Source of the DNA: Oscillatoria sp. CS-180
Lineage (GTDB): Bacteria > Cyanobacteriota > Cyanobacteriia > Phormidesmidales > Phormidesmidaceae
Reading direction: 5' to 3'
Assembly (NCBI RefSeq): GCF_028330965.1
Contig: NZ_JAQMUB010000071.1
Span: 28,144 to 92,143 of the forward strand
Length of the DNA: 64,000 nucleotides
Below, in pieces: positions 37,565-47,475 of the stretch. The position numbers were made by a program, and so were the translations under genes. The notes under the pieces are model-generated. The model did not search any database. It saw only the letters and a program-made list of their open reading frames with translations, and had not been told where the DNA came from. Each line of letters opens with the position of its first letter. The stretch's first letter is position 1.

Positions 37565-37831
37565 CTATTGGCCGCTCTCAGCCGGGGTTCCTGACATTCT
37601 AAGCTTGACGTCTTGAATGATCTCTTGTTCATCGCGGAGCATCGGACCACTGCTAGTCGCTGGAGATGCCTGATCAGATGCAGCGCTACTGGCTGGTCGT
37701 GTGTCAGGCTGGCGCACCCCGGTGAGAGCTTGGCGCCCAAGCGCGTATCCCCAAGAGGAGCTAACAACGCCCGCTCCTATCATTAGAGCCAGCAAAATAG
37801 TCGTAAATGCAACGGCAGGACTAATTCCCAT
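37565..37831 (-). CDS. Small conserved membrane protein
   Basis: 88 residues. One N-terminal helix (AFTTILLALMIGAGVVSSSWGYALGRQAL) is followed by a Ser/Ala/Pro-rich linker and an acidic-basic tail (RDEQEIIQDVKLRMSG). It resembles short cyanobacterial proteins of unknown function, and may be thylakoid- or plasma-membrane anchored. Confidence 0.6.
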   Translation of the reverse strand: MGISPAVAFTTILLALMIGAGVVSSSWGYALGRQALTGVRQPDTRPASSAASDQASPATSSGPMLRDEQEIIQDVKLRMSGTPAESGQ

Positions 37832-37991
37832 CCTGGCAAATACTCCGAATCATTGTGTCCACATATCATATTAGGTATTTTGTTTTGCGACTAGCAATTA
37901 TTAGACTCTGCAATACCCTGAACCAATCTGGAGACTTCTCCAAACTGTCTCCAGTCAAATTGGGTATGCACCCTACCTATAGCCTTGCTAA

Positions 37992-38570
37992 TTACGGATT
38001 CACTTCTAAACTTTTCCAAGAACCATCCGATTGGCGCTGGTATTGATAGCGATTTTGCGGCTCACCCCTCAGTTCGAGATGGTCAACGATATCTGGATCA
38101 AGCATGAGGACAATAAAGGTATCTAGAGGCGTCTGTTCATCCAGTTCGACCGATTCATATCCTTCAGATACTCTAGGCTTACCAGGGTGGGGCCAAGCAA
38201 ACTGCTGTCTAGCTTTGTCAGATATTTTTTCCCAGACTTTCTGCCGCATCTGATCAGACTCCGCTTCTTTGCCAACGGTCTCTAAAATGGCTACCTTGCC
38301 CCCCAACCTAAACTGCTCACGAGTCTGGGTGAAATACCAGCAAAGCTCAGCGTAGGGATTTATCTTTAGGTGCTCTAGTTTGTCGCTGCGGCGATCACTA
38401 ATAAACATGAGGCGATTGGTTTCTGCTTCAAAATCCCGAAAAACGATCGTCCGATTCGCTGGACGACCGTCAGGCCGAACGGTTGCGAATTGGGGATAAC
38501 GACTGTACGGACGACTACGGTTACGATGTAGGGCGCGGGCTAAAGGCGATCGCCAAGGCGCAAGAGACAT
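37992..38570 (-). CDS. Pyridoxamine 5'-phosphate oxidase-related FMN-binding protein
   Basis: 192 residues. The split-barrel flavin pattern is present: FATVRPDGRPANRTIVFRDF, then LMFISDRRSDKLEHLKINPY and ELCWYFTQTREQFRLGGKV. The C-terminus RGEPQNRYQYQ carries the usual arginine. The cyanobacterial Npun_F5749-type group is annotated as pyridoxamine-phosphate oxidase-like, although the true substrate is not proven. Single gene. Confidence 0.88.
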   Translation of the reverse strand: MSLAPWRSPLARALHRNRSRPYSRYPQFATVRPDGRPANRTIVFRDFEAETNRLMFISDRRSDKLEHLKINPYAELCWYFTQTREQFRLGGKVAILETVGKEAESDQMRQKVWEKISDKARQQFAWPHPGKPRVSEGYESVELDEQTPLDTFIVLMLDPDIVDHLELRGEPQNRYQYQRQSDGSWKSLEVNP

Positions 38571-38958
38571 AGGGCAGGAGAATGGTCTTTAGCTGTGCAG
38601 ATATACAGTTTACAGAATGGGCGATAGCTGTTCGCAAAACGAGGATCTGAAATACAAAGAGTGCTGCCGATTGATTGGGATGTGTTCTAAGGTTCACGTT
38701 GAATGCAGAATTTGACATAGCATGGTAGTCAGGGATTACTGAAGAACCGAATGATTCCAGACCTACAGCTGCCTAATTTGAATATCATGCTCCTACACAA
38801 GTGGGGCAATGTTGACACAAGGATCATTTGGCAATGGCTAACATCCTCCTTCTTAGGCAAGCAATTGCGTAATGGGCATGATTGGCTTCTTGTAAGCTAC
38901 CGCAACAGATTCACTGCGTCGTCTGTTCACACCAAAAAAAGCTCTACGTGACATTGCT
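38571..38958. other. 388-bp intergenic region
   Basis: A short plus frame (38751-38951) is open but gives no protein-like pattern. Otherwise I see no repeat copy or strong hairpin. Confidence 0.35.
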
Positions 38959-40083
38959 ATGAGTTTTCCTGTTTTACTATCGTTGTTGCTGGGCTTTGTG
39001 CTGCTTGTCGCTGGCGCAGAAGGTTTTGTCAGAGGTGCAGCCAAACTGGCGGCTGTTATTGGCCTATCCCCCTTGGTCATTGGTTTGACTGTAGTGAGTT
39101 ATGGCACCAGTGCGCCTGAGTTGGCTGTCAGCCTACGAGCTAGCCTTCTAGGACAGGCTGAAATTGCTTTGGGCAATGTGATTGGCAGCAATATTTTCAA
39201 CATTTTGATGACGCTGGGTATTGCCTCTCTGATCGTGCCTTTAACGGTGGCTCAGCAGTTAATCCGACTCGATGTCCCTATCATGATTGGCGTGACGGGG
39301 CTGATGCTAATGTTTGCCGTTGATGGCGAATTGGGGCGTTTGGATGGCTCTATTCTTCTGATAGGCAGCATTGTGTACACAGGCTTCTTAGTCATTCAAA
39401 GCCGCAGAGAGGTCGATGAAGAAGTTCAAGCCGAATATGAAAGGGAGTATGCTGGCACCTCTCAACGAGGCTGGAAAGACGCTTTTCAAAATGTCTCGAT
39501 TTTAGTAGTCGGGCTAGTGATGCTAGTCATTGGTGCCAACCTGCTGGTGTTTGGCGCTACCGAGGTCGCAGAAGCGATGGGAGTCAGCCAGTTGATTATT
39601 GGTCTCACAATTGTTGCCATCGGCACCTCTTTGCCGGAGTTAGCCACTTCTGTGGTGGCCTGCTATCGAGGGGAGCGAGATATTGCGGTCGGCAACATTG
39701 TTGGCAGCAATATCTTTAATATTCTGACGATTTTAGGTGTGACAGCAACAGTGACCAGCGTCCCGGTCTCTAGCGCTGCCATCAGTTTCGATATTCCGGT
39801 TATGCTGGCCGTTGCGATCGCCTGTCTTCCTATTTTCTACACGGGCAATCGCATCTCTCGTTGGGAGGGGCTACTATTCATCAGCTACTACGTTGCTTAC
39901 AGTGCCTATTTAGGATTAGACGCAGTTGGGCACGACCAGCTTGGACTGTTTAGCAATGTCATGCTGCTTTTTGTCATCCCCCTCACAGTGGTGACATTGC
40001 TTACGATTTTGTTTCGGCGTCCGAACGGCTTGACTACGGCTAAGCAGAAGCAAGCTGAAGCAGAATCCCGCCGGAACGACTAG
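38959..40083 (+). CDS. Calcium/sodium antiporter (CaCA family, YrbG-like)
   Basis: 374 residues with about ten membrane segments. The two inverted alpha repeats are clear: SYGTSAPELAVSL...GNVIGSNIFNIL near residues 50-90, and AIGTSLPELATSV...GNIVGSNIFNIL near 215-255. These carry the cation-binding glutamates. A hydrophilic loop (about 145-175) lies between the halves. It should export Ca2+ in exchange for Na+ or H+. It is convergent with the amylase gene, with a 44-bp 3' overlap. Confidence 0.93.
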   Translation: MSFPVLLSLLLGFVLLVAGAEGFVRGAAKLAAVIGLSPLVIGLTVVSYGTSAPELAVSLRASLLGQAEIALGNVIGSNIFNILMTLGIASLIVPLTVAQQLIRLDVPIMIGVTGLMLMFAVDGELGRLDGSILLIGSIVYTGFLVIQSRREVDEEVQAEYEREYAGTSQRGWKDAFQNVSILVVGLVMLVIGANLLVFGATEVAEAMGVSQLIIGLTIVAIGTSLPELATSVVACYRGERDIAVGNIVGSNIFNILTILGVTATVTSVPVSSAAISFDIPVMLAVAIACLPIFYTGNRISRWEGLLFISYYVAYSAYLGLDAVGHDQLGLFSNVMLLFVIPLTVVTLLTILFRRPNGLTTAKQKQAEAESRRND

Positions 40084-41497
40084 GAATCGCTATCTGGGTT
40101 TCTGCCTGGGTGATCTTTATGGGACCGTAAAGAACTTGGTAGGTGCTCTGTGCGGACTCTTCATAGTCCGCTAGGTCGATATGCATCTCCTTCTCGCCAG
40201 TATTGACGAGTACAATCAACGACTCGTCAGCCTTTTGTCGCTGAAAACCGTATAGGTGATCAACGGTAATGAAGGGACGATAGTCACCGATGCGCAAGGC
40301 AGCGTATTGATTGCGAATACCGATTAAGGCTTGGTGGTGCTCTAGCAGAGACTTGTTCCATTGATCTTCTGCGGGAAAAACCTTTCGACAATCTGGATCA
40401 AGTCCACCATCTAAGCCAACTTCGTCGCCATAGTAAACGCAAGGAGCGCCAGGGAAGGTCATTTGAAGCAGCACGGCTAACTCCAGACTCTTTTGGTCGT
40501 CGCCCATTACGGTCAAAGCCCGAGCAACGTCATGGCTGGAAAGCAGATTGAGTTGAGCGAGCTGAATTTCCCAATCATACAAGGACAGCAAGTTTTCCAT
40601 CTTGGCACGATAGCCCGCTGCATCTAAGGCCGGATAAGGATAGTACTCTGGGCTTTCGGCATGTTCTATGGCAACGCGATCGCCTGCTGCGAAGGCCATA
40701 GTGGGGCCAGTAAAGGGGTAATTCATGACCGCGTCAAACTGGGTGCCGTCTAACCATTGCTGAGCGGGTGTCCAAATTTCACCAACGATGTAAGCTTCAG
40801 GATTGATGGCTTTGATGCGATCGCGAAACTCTTGCCAAAATCCTGGCACTTGTACTTCAAATGGCACATCCAACCGCCAGCCATCAATGCCCTGACGAAT
40901 CCAATATTCGCCAATGCGCATGATGTACTCACGGACAGCAGGATTATCGTGATTGAACTGGGGCAGCGCTCGATTATTGACCCAGCTAGTATAGTTGGCA
41001 GGCATCGCTCCGTCATAAGCTGACAGGGGCCAACTGGTGACTTTGAACCACTCTAACCAGGGAGAATGCGGACCATTTTCTAAAATATCGTTGAAATAGA
41101 AAAAGCCTCGACTCGCGTGGTTAAACACCCCATCTAAGACGACTCGAATATGCCGTGAATAAGCAGCTTCTAATAGGTCTTGGAACGCTTCGTTACCACC
41201 TAAAAGCGGATCCACTTGATAATAATCATGAGTATGGTAGCGGTGATTACACGTTGACTGAAAGATTGGGGTCAGATAAAGAGCGGAAATCCCCAAATCT
41301 TTCAGATAATCTAGCTTTTCAGCAATCCCCCATAAATCACCACCTTTGTAGCCCGACAGGGTAGGAGGACTGTCCCAAGGTTCAAAAAGAACTGCCATCT
41401 CAGGATGATCAATATGACGTTGAGTACGCGCAAACCGATCAGGAAAGATTTGATAGAAAACGGCGTGCTTAACCCACTCTGGCGTCTGAATGCTCAT
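40040..41497 (-). CDS. Glycoside hydrolase family 13 (alpha-amylase/neopullulanase-like)
   Basis: 485 residues from the ATG at 41497; an upstream in-frame ATG at 41578 would add an unlikely 27 residues. GH13 conserved regions are VLDGVFNHASRG (I), GWRLDVPFEV with the nucleophile Asp (II), YIVGEIW with the acid Glu (III) and LLSSHDVAR (IV). It lacks the N-terminal starch-binding domain seen in many neopullulanases. It should cleave alpha-1,4-glucan or cyclodextrin, probably in cytoplasmic glycogen turnover, since there is no signal peptide. The 3' end overlaps the antiporter gene. Confidence 0.92.
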   Translation of the reverse strand: MSIQTPEWVKHAVFYQIFPDRFARTQRHIDHPEMAVLFEPWDSPPTLSGYKGGDLWGIAEKLDYLKDLGISALYLTPIFQSTCNHRYHTHDYYQVDPLLGGNEAFQDLLEAAYSRHIRVVLDGVFNHASRGFFYFNDILENGPHSPWLEWFKVTSWPLSAYDGAMPANYTSWVNNRALPQFNHDNPAVREYIMRIGEYWIRQGIDGWRLDVPFEVQVPGFWQEFRDRIKAINPEAYIVGEIWTPAQQWLDGTQFDAVMNYPFTGPTMAFAAGDRVAIEHAESPEYYPYPALDAAGYRAKMENLLSLYDWEIQLAQLNLLSSHDVARALTVMGDDQKSLELAVLLQMTFPGAPCVYYGDEVGLDGGLDPDCRKVFPAEDQWNKSLLEHHQALIGIRNQYAALRIGDYRPFITVDHLYGFQRQKADESLIVLVNTGEKEMHIDLADYEESAQSTYQVLYGPIKITQAETQIAIPSRSGGILLQLASA

Positions 41498-41611
41498 AAT
41501 ACGCTCTCTTGTCTCCTCGCATAGGCTACCGGATTGTGGCTGAGAAGGGGAATGCCTCATCCCTTCACAAAATGACACAATAGAAGAGTTGTGTGTGGCA
41601 GTACTGCCCTT

Positions 41612-43477
41612 ATGGATCGATTCAATGTCAAAGTTTTCCAGCGATTTTGGGCGATCGCGAAGGCTTACTGGTTTGGTGAGGAAAAATGGCGGGCGAGAGG
41701 ATGGCTCATCCTCATTGGCGTATTGCTGCTGGGCTATACGGGACTGAGTGTTGTTCTTAACAATCAGCGTGGAGAATTAATCTCAGCCCTATCCAGCAAG
41801 GACGAGAGCCGTTTTTGGCAGACGGTGGTTGTTTTTCTGGGCGTACTGATCGTCTATGCGCCCTTGCTAGCAGGGTATACCTACTTGCGCGATCGCTTGG
41901 GACTGGAATGGCGACGCTGGCTGACCGAAAAATTTGTAGATCGCTATTTTGGCGATCGCGCGTTCTATCGCATCAATCAGCTCAACCCCGAAATTGATAA
42001 CCCTGACCAGCGAATTGCTGAAGATGTAAAAAGCTTCACCCAGGAATCGCTAACGCTGGTGCTCGTCGTTTTGTCTTCAGTACTGGAGGTGATCGCCTTT
42101 AGTGGGGTATTGTGGAGCATTTCCCGTGAACTGGTCCTGTTTTTAGTCGGTTATGCCGTTGTGGGTACCGTGCTGACGGTGGGCGTGTTTGGTAAACCGC
42201 TCGTACGACTAAATTTTGAACAGCTGAAGCGGGAAGCCAACTTCCGATTTAGCCTGGTCCGGATTCGAGAAAACGCCGAGGCGATCGCGTTCTACCAGGG
42301 AGAATCTCAGGAGGCCACTCAGGTTAAAGAGCGGTTTACTCTGGCCTTCGAGAATTTCAAGCACCTGCTGATTTGGGAATTGGGACTTAATGGTCTAACC
42401 AACGCCTACGAATTTATTCCCTTTGTTTTGCCTGCTCTGGTAGTTGCTCCAGCCGTATTTAGTGGTGATTTGGAGGTGGGTAAGGTCAGCGAGGCTCAGG
42501 GTGCGTTTATCCGAGTCTTCTTTTCGCTGAACGTGATTGTGGCCCGATTCCAATCCCTAACAGCCTTTGGAGCCGGTATTGATCGCCTCTATGACTTTGC
42601 AGAGTCCTTGGGTCATATCGAGGAAACGGATGACGCAACCCAGGACGAATTGTCAGAGGCGATGTCTGAAAGTGCCCAAGAGGTGTCTGTTGAGGAAGAT
42701 GCAGAGAGCTTGGAGGAAACGGCCTCAGCAGAAGCAGATGTTTCAGGAGATGGTTCAGAAGACAGTTCAGGCACAGAGGAAACAGTGCCTGCTGCTGTGA
42801 GCGTGGAGAGTCGTCCCATGATCGCTCAAGAAGTTGCTCCCCATTTGATGCTGCATCATCTCACGCTTCAAACTCCTAATTATCAGCGGGTTCTCATCGA
42901 AAATCTTTCTCTAGAGTTAGCTCGGGAGAGTTCACTGCTTGTTGTCGGCCCCAGCGGATGTGGCAAGAGTTCGTTATTGAGAGCGATCGCGGGCCTTTGG
43001 AACAGCGGCAAAGGACTTATCCAGCGGCCTGAGTTGGATGATCTGCTGTTTCTTCCTCAGAAGCCGTACATGATTCTTGGCAATCTGCGACAGCAGCTTT
43101 TATATCCCCACTCTGAAAAGGTGATTGAGGACGAACGACTGCATCAGGTTCTCAAAGATGTCAATTTACCTGAACTAGCCAACCGTTTCGGCGGTTTTGA
43201 GGCTGAGGAAGATTGGGGGGATGTTCTGTCTCTGGGAGAACAGCAGCGTCTCAGTTTTGCGCGTGTTCTGCTGCATCAGCCTGCATACGCCATTTTGGAT
43301 GAAGCCACCAGTGCCCTGGATCGAGATAATGAAGATAGGCTGTATGGCTGTTTGAAGGACATTCCAACCACCTATCTTAGTGTGGGGCATCATGAATCCT
43401 TGGAAGCCTATCACCAAATGCTGCTGAGCCTGGCTGAGGACCACACTTGGCAATTGAAGGGGCAAGCTAACCCATAG
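41612..43477 (+). CDS. SbmA/BacA-like ABC transporter (fused permease and ATPase)
   Basis: 621 residues from the ATG at 41612. The N-terminal SbmA_BacA/ABCD-type membrane domain (about 10-330) includes WRRWLTEKFVDRYFGDRAFYRI and NPDQRIAEDVKSFTQ. The ATPase (about 420-615) has Walker A VVGPSGCGKSSLLRAIAG and signature LSLGEQQRLSFARVLL. An acidic Glu/Ser/Asp/Ala-rich linker of about 65 residues joins the two. Family members move peptides, cobalamin precursors or fatty acyl compounds; the substrate here is unknown. It is convergent with ssb. Confidence 0.92.
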   Translation: MDRFNVKVFQRFWAIAKAYWFGEEKWRARGWLILIGVLLLGYTGLSVVLNNQRGELISALSSKDESRFWQTVVVFLGVLIVYAPLLAGYTYLRDRLGLEWRRWLTEKFVDRYFGDRAFYRINQLNPEIDNPDQRIAEDVKSFTQESLTLVLVVLSSVLEVIAFSGVLWSISRELVLFLVGYAVVGTVLTVGVFGKPLVRLNFEQLKREANFRFSLVRIRENAEAIAFYQGESQEATQVKERFTLAFENFKHLLIWELGLNGLTNAYEFIPFVLPALVVAPAVFSGDLEVGKVSEAQGAFIRVFFSLNVIVARFQSLTAFGAGIDRLYDFAESLGHIEETDDATQDELSEAMSESAQEVSVEEDAESLEETASAEADVSGDGSEDSSGTEETVPAAVSVESRPMIAQEVAPHLMLHHLTLQTPNYQRVLIENLSLELARESSLLVVGPSGCGKSSLLRAIAGLWNSGKGLIQRPELDDLLFLPQKPYMILGNLRQQLLYPHSEKVIEDERLHQVLKDVNLPELANRFGGFEAEEDWGDVLSLGEQQRLSFARVLLHQPAYAILDEATSALDRDNEDRLYGCLKDIPTTYLSVGHHESLEAYHQMLLSLAEDHTWQLKGQANP

Positions 43478-43484
43478 CAATATG

Positions 43485-43583
43485 GGGATCCACCAAAATG
43501 GAAACCCATAAATATGGGGACGCAATACATCGCGTCCCCGTACAGTAGTCACTTTCTACACAAGGCTCCACAAAGGATCCCCA
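43485..43583. terminator. Nested inverted repeats between convergent genes
   Basis: GGGGACGC (43516-43523) pairs with GCGTCCCC (43532-43539). An outer pair TGGGGATCC (near 43485) and GGATCCCCA (near 43575) encloses it. It lies between the ABC gene and ssb and may be a bidirectional terminator. No T-tract is clear. Confidence 0.4.
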
Positions 43584-43607
43584 AAACTCAGATCAAGCCT
43601 TGAGCAG

Positions 43608-44063
43608 CTAGAAGGGGATGTCATCGTAGTCGACTTCGGCTTCTGGACTAGGAGGCGGTGCGGATTGAGCTGCTGGGTAGCTCGGAGCAGCTGCGGCGGC
43701 CACAACCGGAGTGCTGGGTTCTGGTGAGGCTGCGGGCTGAGGAATGTTGACTGTACCTAGGTCAGAGAGAAGGTGAATTCGCTGAGCCGTTAGCTCTGCC
43801 TGCTTCTCTTTGAAGCCCTCAGGGCGATCAACCGTGTTGATCGTCAAGCGGCCTTCAATCAGAACACGATCGCCCGTCTTATATTTTTCCTGGACCTCCT
43901 GAGCCAGATTCCCCCACCCAATCACCTTCAGTTTTTGAGGGGGATCTTCAGCCCGTTGACCAGGGAACGCGATCGTCATTTCTGTGATCGCGGTCTGATT
44001 GTCCTGAGTGTATCGAAGTTGCGGCGCTGAGATAATCTCAGCCATTAGCGTGCATAGGTTCAT
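43608..44063 (-). CDS. ssb: Single-stranded DNA-binding protein
   Basis: 151 residues. The OB fold occupies about residues 1-105 (MTIAFPGQ, LKVIGWGNLAQEV, TGDRVLIEGRLTI). A Pro/Ala/Ser-rich linker leads to the acidic tip DYDDIPF that recruits partner proteins. GGAG lies eight bases before the ATG at 44063. The start overlaps the stop of the upstream sugar-nucleotide gene as ATGA, so translation of the two is coupled. SSB coats single-stranded DNA in replication and repair. Confidence 0.93.
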   Translation of the reverse strand: MNLCTLMAEIISAPQLRYTQDNQTAITEMTIAFPGQRAEDPPQKLKVIGWGNLAQEVQEKYKTGDRVLIEGRLTINTVDRPEGFKEKQAELTAQRIHLLSDLGTVNIPQPAASPEPSTPVVAAAAAPSYPAAQSAPPPSPEAEVDYDDIPF

Positions 44064-46603
44064 AATGCTATCTCCTGAGGAGTTTGATGGATGCCTTGTT
44101 CATGCTCAATGAAGGAAATCACCCTTTGGCGATACTCATTCAGCTTGCTATCCACCCACTCTCGATCTTCGCTGTTTGCATAGATGTGGACCAAGGGTTC
44201 CCCAGCATCGGGCAGAACCAATATCCAACCCTCTACGGTTCGGTCAAGAATTTTAACGCCGTCCACCAGTTCTAGCTGATCGGCTGAGTGAGTTTCAACC
44301 AAGTGACGCATGAGTGCACCCTTCGAGGTCCATGGACACCGTAAGGTTTGCGAGCGGTGGGAGATACGAGGGAGTTCCGACCAAATTTGACCCAGGGTAT
44401 GCTCCTGAATGGTCAACATCTCAATCAGCTTAGCGATACAGAACATGGCATCGAAGCCAGGATGCATCTGCGGGAAGATAAAGCCCATATCGCTGCTGCC
44501 ACCCAAAACGACATTTTCGTTTTCCTGGCAGGCTGCCATCAAAGCAGTCGGATTCACTTTAGTGCGAATGACTCGACCATCGTGACGTCGAGCGATGTGC
44601 TCGATCGCACCCGTCGCATGAACGGGGACAACAACTGTACCCCGTGGATTAGCCGTCAACACCATGTGAGTCAACAGCGCAGTCAGCACTTCACCCCGAA
44701 TAGGCGTCCCGACTTCATCGACCAAAACAAGCTGCTCACCATTAGCAGAAACTTGTACGCCGAAGGTCGCCTGTAGTGCCTGAACAACCTGTCCCAGCTG
44801 TCCCAGCATGCCTTCTCGCTCAGCTGCGGAGGGTGCCGTTTGACTCAGGCTGGCATTCAGAACAACGGCATCACAGCCAAATTTACCCAACAGCATCGGT
44901 AGGACGGCACCGGACACTGCGTAAGCATAGTCAATGACGACTTTAGACTTGCTGTTGCGAACGGCTGCGACGTTAAGGTGGTGCTCGAAAGTAGTGCTGT
45001 ACGTATCAATAATGCGGCTAGGGTAAGTGACTAGGCCAATTTCATGAATTTGTGCTCGTCGGAGATCTTCTTTGAAGTAAGCCCCTTCGATTTTCTTCTC
45101 TTTACCCTTGGGGATATCGATCCCAATCTCGTCGAAAAACTCAATGAGAATATGGCCTGCTCTATCAGGGTGAAGTCGGACATGAATACCGCCTGCTACA
45201 CCCAAAGTAGGCAGAATGGCTCGGGCCAGCGGAATTGCCGTCGCCTCCAGGTTTTGAATGTTGATGCCCACCGACATTAGGCCTGAAATGAGCGATCGCG
45301 ACACCATGCGGGAAATACTGCGCTGATCTCGTGAAACAGTCACATGGGACCCCGGCTTTAGGGTTGAGCCATAGGCAGCTCCCAACTTGACGGCAAATTC
45401 GGGGGTGATATCAATGTTGGCTAAGCCAGAGACGCCACGCTGGCCAAACAAATTGCGCTGAGCAGTGTTCCCCCAAATCAGGTTGATGTTGAGCGTTGCT
45501 CCCGACTCAATCTGCTTGTTGGGCCAAACGCGCACCTTGGGACTAATTTGAGCTTCTTCCCCAACGGTTGAAAGGGCACCGATAACAGCACCTTCCAAAA
45601 CGTGAGAACGGCGATCGACCCGGGTGCCACGAGAGATCACACAGGCCTGCAAATAAGCCTCTTCGCCAATGATGGCGCCGTTCCAGACAATAGCCCGTTC
45701 TAGCTGAGCGTCATTGCCAATCGTGACGTTGTCGCCGATGATGGTGCCCGGTCGAATTTTGACTCTGGCACCAATGCGGCAGTTGTTGCCAATCATCACT
45801 GGTGGTTTGATCCTAGCGGTGGGGTCAATCTCAGTGTTTTGACCTACCCACAATCCTGAAGATTCCTCTTTGTAATAACCGAGGGTCATGTGGACTCTGC
45901 TATCGAGAGCATCATACTGGGCTTCTCGATAGGCATCGAGGTGACCCACGTCGCACCAGTAACCTTCAGCCACATAGCCATATATGGGCTCTCCTTTTTC
46001 CAATAGGAGAGGAAACAAGTCTTTAGAAAAATCAGTTTCTTGGTTAGCTGGCAAGTAATCGAGCACCTCTGGCTCCAGGATGTAGGTGCCCGTATTGACC
46101 GTGTCTGAAAAGATTTCGCTGGTTGAGGGTTTCTCTAAGAAACGCTGAATTCGATTCTCCCCATCAATGATGACTACGCCAAATTCAACCGGATTGGGGA
46201 CATGGGTCAGGACTAGAGTTGCCTTAGATCCTTTTTCCTTGTGAAACCGAATGGCTTCCGTTAAGTCAAAATCGGTCACGCCATCACCACTGATCACCAT
46301 GAAAGTGTCATCAAGCAGTTCATCAATGTTTTTGACGCACCCTGCTGTTCCCAGCGGCTGGTCTTCTTCGACGGCATAGGTCATCCGCACTCCAAATTCA
46401 CTACCGTCCTGAAAATAATCCCGCATGACGTCGGGCAGATAGTAAAGCGTTGCGATAACTTCCTTCACCCCATTCCGCTTGAGGAGATTAATGATGTGCT
46501 CTGCTATAGGACGGTTCAAAATGGGAACCATAGGCTTAGGTAGGTCGCAGGTAAGCGGTCGTAACCGGGTCCCAGAACCTCCGGCCATTAATACTGCACG
46601 CAT
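44060..46603 (-). CDS. NDP-sugar pyrophosphorylase/phosphomannomutase fusion
   Basis: 847 residues. The first 235 or so form a nucleotidyltransferase (MAGGSGTRLRPLTCDLPKPM, then VISGDGVTDFDL). A left-handed beta-helix of hexapeptide repeats follows (about 250-370). The last 460 residues resemble phosphomannomutase/phosphoglucomutase. The usual active serine loop (TASHNP type) is not obvious here, so the mutase part may not be catalytic. Similar fusions in cyanobacteria are annotated as mannose-1-phosphate guanylyltransferase and are linked to GDP-mannose supply for polysaccharides. It overlaps ssb by four bases. Confidence 0.9.
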   Translation of the reverse strand: MRAVLMAGGSGTRLRPLTCDLPKPMVPILNRPIAEHIINLLKRNGVKEVIATLYYLPDVMRDYFQDGSEFGVRMTYAVEEDQPLGTAGCVKNIDELLDDTFMVISGDGVTDFDLTEAIRFHKEKGSKATLVLTHVPNPVEFGVVIIDGENRIQRFLEKPSTSEIFSDTVNTGTYILEPEVLDYLPANQETDFSKDLFPLLLEKGEPIYGYVAEGYWCDVGHLDAYREAQYDALDSRVHMTLGYYKEESSGLWVGQNTEIDPTARIKPPVMIGNNCRIGARVKIRPGTIIGDNVTIGNDAQLERAIVWNGAIIGEEAYLQACVISRGTRVDRRSHVLEGAVIGALSTVGEEAQISPKVRVWPNKQIESGATLNINLIWGNTAQRNLFGQRGVSGLANIDITPEFAVKLGAAYGSTLKPGSHVTVSRDQRSISRMVSRSLISGLMSVGINIQNLEATAIPLARAILPTLGVAGGIHVRLHPDRAGHILIEFFDEIGIDIPKGKEKKIEGAYFKEDLRRAQIHEIGLVTYPSRIIDTYSTTFEHHLNVAAVRNSKSKVVIDYAYAVSGAVLPMLLGKFGCDAVVLNASLSQTAPSAAEREGMLGQLGQVVQALQATFGVQVSANGEQLVLVDEVGTPIRGEVLTALLTHMVLTANPRGTVVVPVHATGAIEHIARRHDGRVIRTKVNPTALMAACQENENVVLGGSSDMGFIFPQMHPGFDAMFCIAKLIEMLTIQEHTLGQIWSELPRISHRSQTLRCPWTSKGALMRHLVETHSADQLELVDGVKILDRTVEGWILVLPDAGEPLVHIYANSEDREWVDSKLNEYRQRVISFIEHEQGIHQTPQEIAL

Positions 46604-47044
46604 TAGATCCTCCTCGTACTAAAAGGGAATGTCGTTGATAGGTGAGATGCAACATTAAGCGTGACACTCACATCAATGATGCAAATATCTGCTGCAAAGT
46701 CTGTTGGAAACTCGAAACTAGGCAATGTGCTTGGTCGTCATCATCAATTTTTGTGAATTCAGGTTACATCTACCGAATAGCATAGACAGCTACTATCCAC
46801 AGTTTCAGCCCGAACTTTCACATCACTGAATTAGTGCTATCTCCTTCGCTTAATCGGAGTGTAAAGTGACTGCTGGCGGCAATCGATAATCTTGTGACTT
46901 CAGGATTCTGTAACTTTAAGATATGACGGCTCGGGTTACTTTTGGTGGGAAATCTCTCCATAGAGATTCCTGCGGCAGAGAACTTGCCGCTGCTATTTTA
47001 AAGGGTATGGATACAAACCTTCAGCATTAAATGCGGGGACACGT
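46604..47044. other. 441-bp divergent intergenic region
   Basis: It should hold promoters for the sugar-nucleotide gene and the small membrane gene. One short hairpin (ATCTCT-CCAT-AGAGAT, 46952-46967) is visible. No R or M copy was found. Confidence 0.4.
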
Positions 47045-47227
47045 ATGGAAACACTGTTAGTACTGGGATTGGCGATCGCCTACGGCGCGGGCGCTTGGCG
47101 CTTTTGGAAAGGGTTCCACCGAACTAACTTCAGCAGCAACAAAATTAGCTTGACACTGCTATGGCCGATTTATCTGATTGCAAATAAGTCTTATCGAGAG
47201 AATTTTAATCGGGCATTGAAGGGTTAG
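47045..47227 (+). CDS. Small conserved cyanobacterial membrane protein
   Basis: 60 residues: METLLVLGLAIAYGAGAWRF, then a basic stretch KGFHRTNF, then LLWPIYLIANKSYRENF. The layout of one N-terminal helix, a basic loop and an LLWPxxxxxNKSYRxNF tail recurs in many cyanobacteria by recollection. The function is unknown. R copy 8 starts at its stop codon. Confidence 0.75.
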   Translation: METLLVLGLAIAYGAGAWRFWKGFHRTNFSSNKISLTLLWPIYLIANKSYRENFNRALKG

Positions 47228-47330
47228 ATATGGCTTTGGCCAGTCAGGTTGATGCACTCAGTAGCATTTGGATGCTTAGCCCATTGCCAGATGGCTGGCC
47301 GTCTCATCCCAACGGAACTAGTACCGCTGC
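47227..47330 (-). repeat. R repeat copy 8
   Basis: Diverged full copy: GATATGGCTTTGGCC at the left, CAACGGAACTAGTACC at the right. It begins within one base of the stop codon of the small membrane gene. Confidence 0.7.
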
Positions 47331-47475
47331 GCGGAATTCAAAATTGTGAATACTCTGCGAGAAGAGCAAAGCTCTACAAAATTAAGGCAGATAAGCTTTC
47401 CTAGTGTTTTTAATGGTGAGCATATTTCTGCCGTGGTGTACTAGTGGGGGCTATATAAGCCCTCTAGCGATAGTC

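Noticed and set aside
38751..38951. Plus-strand ORF upstream of the antiporter
   Set aside because: No ribosome site, no recognisable motif; likely chance.
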